From an uncultured Collinsella sp. (lineage in GTDB: Bacteria > Actinomycetota > Coriobacteriia > Coriobacteriales > Coriobacteriaceae), in assembly GCA_902470835.1 (NCBI GenBank), contig CABRHR010000085.1, forward strand, positions 1-9,530: DNA of 9,530 nucleotides, in the 5' to 3' direction. How positions within the stretch are numbered: the first letter of the stretch is position 1; each line of letters begins with the position of its first letter. Under the pieces are notes generated by a model. That model did not search any database. It was not told where the DNA came from and worked only from the letters and a program-made list of their open reading frames with translations. Made by a program: the position numbers and the translations under genes. Shown one piece after another: positions 7,439-9,530 of this stretch.

Positions 7439-7519
7439 GTCGAACGATATGCACGAATTGACCACCGCGCCGCCGAGCCCCGCGCCCGGCCGCGCCCTCA
7501 CCATATGCGAAGGAGTCCC

Positions 7520-9485
7520 ATGGCATCCAAATACTCCATGAACGACCGTCCCAGCTGGCCTCGCCGCGCCATCGTTACCGCCGGCGAGCCCTACGGCAAC
7601 AAGGGCCTTCACTTTGGCCACGTTGGCGGCGTCTTTGTCCCTGCCGACTTCTTCGCCCGCTTCCTGCGCGACCGCCTGGGCCGCGAGAACGTCATCTTCA
7701 CCTCGGGCACCGACTGCTATGGCTCGCCCATCATGGAGAGCTACCGCAAGCTCAAGGAGAACGAGGGCTACGACAAGTCCATTAGCGAGTATGTCGAGTC
7801 CAATCACTCCCGCCAGGCCGCGACCCTCAACAACTACAACATCAGCTGCGACATCTACGGCGGCTCGGGCCTTGAGCCGGCTGCGCAGATTCACAACGAG
7901 GTGACCGCCGAGATTATCAAGCGCCTGCACGAGCAGGGCACCATCTCAAAGCGCTCCACGTTGCAGTTCTACGACGCCAAGGCCGGTACGTTCCTCAACG
8001 GCCGCCAGGTGATCGGCCGCTGCCCCATCCAGGGCTGCAAGTCCGAGAAGGCTTATGCCGACGAGTGCGATCTGGGTCACCAGTTTGAGCCCGAGGAGCT
8101 CATCGCGCCCAAGAGCCAGCTCACTGGCGAGGTACCCGAGCTGCGCCCGGTAGACAACCTCTACTTCGACCTGCCGGCCTACCTCGACTTTATGAAGACC
8201 TATACCGCCAAGCTCGCCCAGAACCCGCAGGTTCGCTCCGTGGTCTCCAAGACTATGGAGGAGTGGCTGCTGCCGGCCCAGCTCTACATCCAGAACAAGT
8301 TCCGCGAGGCCTTCGATGCCGTCGAGGATCAGCTTCCTGAGCACACCGTGCTGGAGCCCGAGGGCAACAAGAGCAGCTTTACCGTCACCTTCCCCAGCTG
8401 GAAGGAGCGCGACGATGCCCACGCAGTGCTCGCCAACGGTGGCGTGCGCTTCCGCAGCGGCAAGGCGCTCGTGCCCTTCCGCATCACCGGCAACATCGAC
8501 TGGGGCGTTCCGGTGCCCGAGGTCGATGGCGTCTCCGACGTCACCTGCTGGTGCTGGCCCGAGAGCCTGTGGGCGCCCATCAGCTATACGCGTACCGTGC
8601 TCGCGCGCGATGCCAAGGCCGCCGGCGTGACCGAGGGCGTCGCCGCCCAGGATGCCGCCCTCATGGGCGAGCCCGCTGCCGACTCCACGCAGGTGCCCGC
8701 ACCCACCTACCAGCACAGCTCGCTCGACTGGCGCGACTGGTGGTGCTCTGACGACGCGCAGATCTACCAGTTCATCGGCCAGGACAACATCTACTTCTAC
8801 TGCATCGCGCAGACCGCCATGTGGGAGGCCCTGGGTTGGGACCTTACGCAGAGCACCGTCAGCGCCTGCTATCACCTGCTCTACATGGGCAAAAAGGCGA
8901 GCTCGTCCTCGCAGACGCCTCCCCCGCCGGCAGACGACCTGCTCAACCACTACACCTGCGAGCAGATGCGCGCGCATTGGCTGTCGCTCGGCCTGTCCGA
9001 AAAGCCAGTGAGCTTTAGCCCTAAGGCATACGACACGCGTGTGACCGGCAAGGACAAGGACGGCAACGAGGTGCGCGCCTGCGACGACAAGCGCGTTATC
9101 GACCCGGCCCTTAAGGAGAGTGCGCTGCTGACTGGCGTGTTCAACCGTCTGGCCCGCAGCTGCTTCTACGGCGTCGCCGTCAAGGAAGGCGACGAAGGCC
9201 CCTACCGCAACGGCTGCATCCCCGCCGGTGCGGCCTCTGCCGCCGTGGTCGAGGCCGCCGAGCAGGCTGCCCTTGCCTTTGAGCAGGCCATGTACAAGTT
9301 CGAGACGCACCGTGCGCTCGCCGTCTGCGACGACTATCTGCGCGCCGCCAACAAGCGCTGGAGCGACGCCTCCAAGGCCGCCAACAAGCTCGAGGGCGAG
9401 CCGGCCAATGCCGCGATGACGCAGGCCCTGGTCGACGCCTTTACCGAGCTGCGCGTGGCGACCGTGCTCATGCACGGTATTGTGC
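7520..9485 (+). CDS. Divergent methionyl-tRNA synthetase-like protein (class I aaRS), 3' partial
   Basis: 655 codons are visible and the frame stays open to the adapter. The ATG has AAGGAG (7510-7515) four bases upstream. The fold is that of class I MetRS. PYGNKGLHFGH (24-34) is the HIGH region, SGTDCYGSP (62-70) follows, then a zinc-knob insertion (about 166-210), NIDWGVPVP (325-333), YQFIGQDNIYF (416-426), the KMSKS region (457-464) and a helical anticodon-binding domain from about 530. Several key positions deviate. The signature loop reads GKKASSSS, lacking the second Lys. The knob keeps C168, C173 and C183 but not the second Cys pair. The segment that holds the methionine-stacking Trp reads SLWAPISY, and the His and Trp after FIGKD are replaced by Tyr427 and Gln431. 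It is therefore probably a paralogue annotated as a class I tRNA ligase; whether it charges tRNA-Met is open. The family call is firm, the activity is not. Confidence 0.85.
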
Positions 9486-9530
9486 CTGTCTCTTATACAC
9501 ATCTCCGAGCCCACGAGACGCTACGCTATC
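9486..9530 (-). other. Untrimmed Nextera adapter, P7/i7 side (artefact)
   Basis: Library sequence. CTGTCTCTTATACACATCT (9486-9504) is the reverse complement of the Tn5 mosaic end. Positions 9505-9519 (CCGAGCCCACGAGAC) are the read-2 arm, 9520-9527 (GCTACGCT) a standard Nextera i7 index, and 9528-9530 the start of the P7 primer. It truncates the synthetase-like gene. Confidence 0.98.

Noticed and set aside
7439..7519. T-box or other aminoacyl-tRNA riboswitch before the synthetase-like gene
   Set aside because: The leader is only about 75 bases, with no terminator or T-box sequence.
7449..7541. 30-codon upstream frame overlapping the start of the MetRS-like gene
   Set aside because: No ribosome binding site and biased, proline-rich content; probably chance.
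7946..9514. Long open frame on the minus strand (522 codons)
   Set aside because: It is the antisense shadow of the MetRS-like gene, and its start lies inside the adapter, giving the artefactual MCIRDR N-terminus.

Overview
The window is about 9.4 kb of GC-rich bacterial chromosome (positions 47-9485) between two untrimmed Illumina Nextera adapters (1-46 and 9486-9530). Both outermost genes are cut by the adapters. The organism is most likely an actinobacterium of the class Coriobacteriia, perhaps a gut Collinsella relative. This is an inference from the GC-rich codon use, the actinobacterial-type N-terminus of the first gene and the gene set; no rRNA or other taxonomic marker is present.

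Layout, left to right. (1) Minus strand: the first 51 codons of a LOG/TIGR00730-type Rossmann protein, with a strong intrinsic terminator and a long hairpin in the 213 bases between it and tgt. (2) Minus strand: tgt, tRNA-guanine transglycosylase, with a clear -10 box. (3) Structured intergenic repeat, copy A. (4) Minus strand: a short-chain dehydrogenase/reductase (SDR). (5) Plus strand: an unrecognised protein with an acidic N-terminus, a long coiled coil and a C-terminal membrane anchor. (6) Structured intergenic repeat, copy B, preceded by a short direct repeat. (7) Minus strand: queA, queH and a DUF3267-type membrane zincin, probably transcribed in the order zincin-queH-queA. (8) Plus strand: a divergent methionyl-tRNA synthetase-like gene, 655 codons visible and open to the right end.

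Tgt, QueA and QueH form a functional set. They are the three tRNA-bound steps of queuosine synthesis: insertion of preQ1, addition of the cyclopentene epoxide, and reduction to queuosine. Genes for making preQ1 are not in the window. No tRNA, rRNA, CRISPR array, insertion sequence or phage gene was seen.

The most unusual signal is the pair of about 180-bp intergenic elements at 1668-1850 and 4775-4952. They share one complex secondary structure, and six or seven base pairs differ between the copies while pairing is kept. The second is the synthetase-like protein, whose signature loop and apparent methionine pocket differ from true MetRS.
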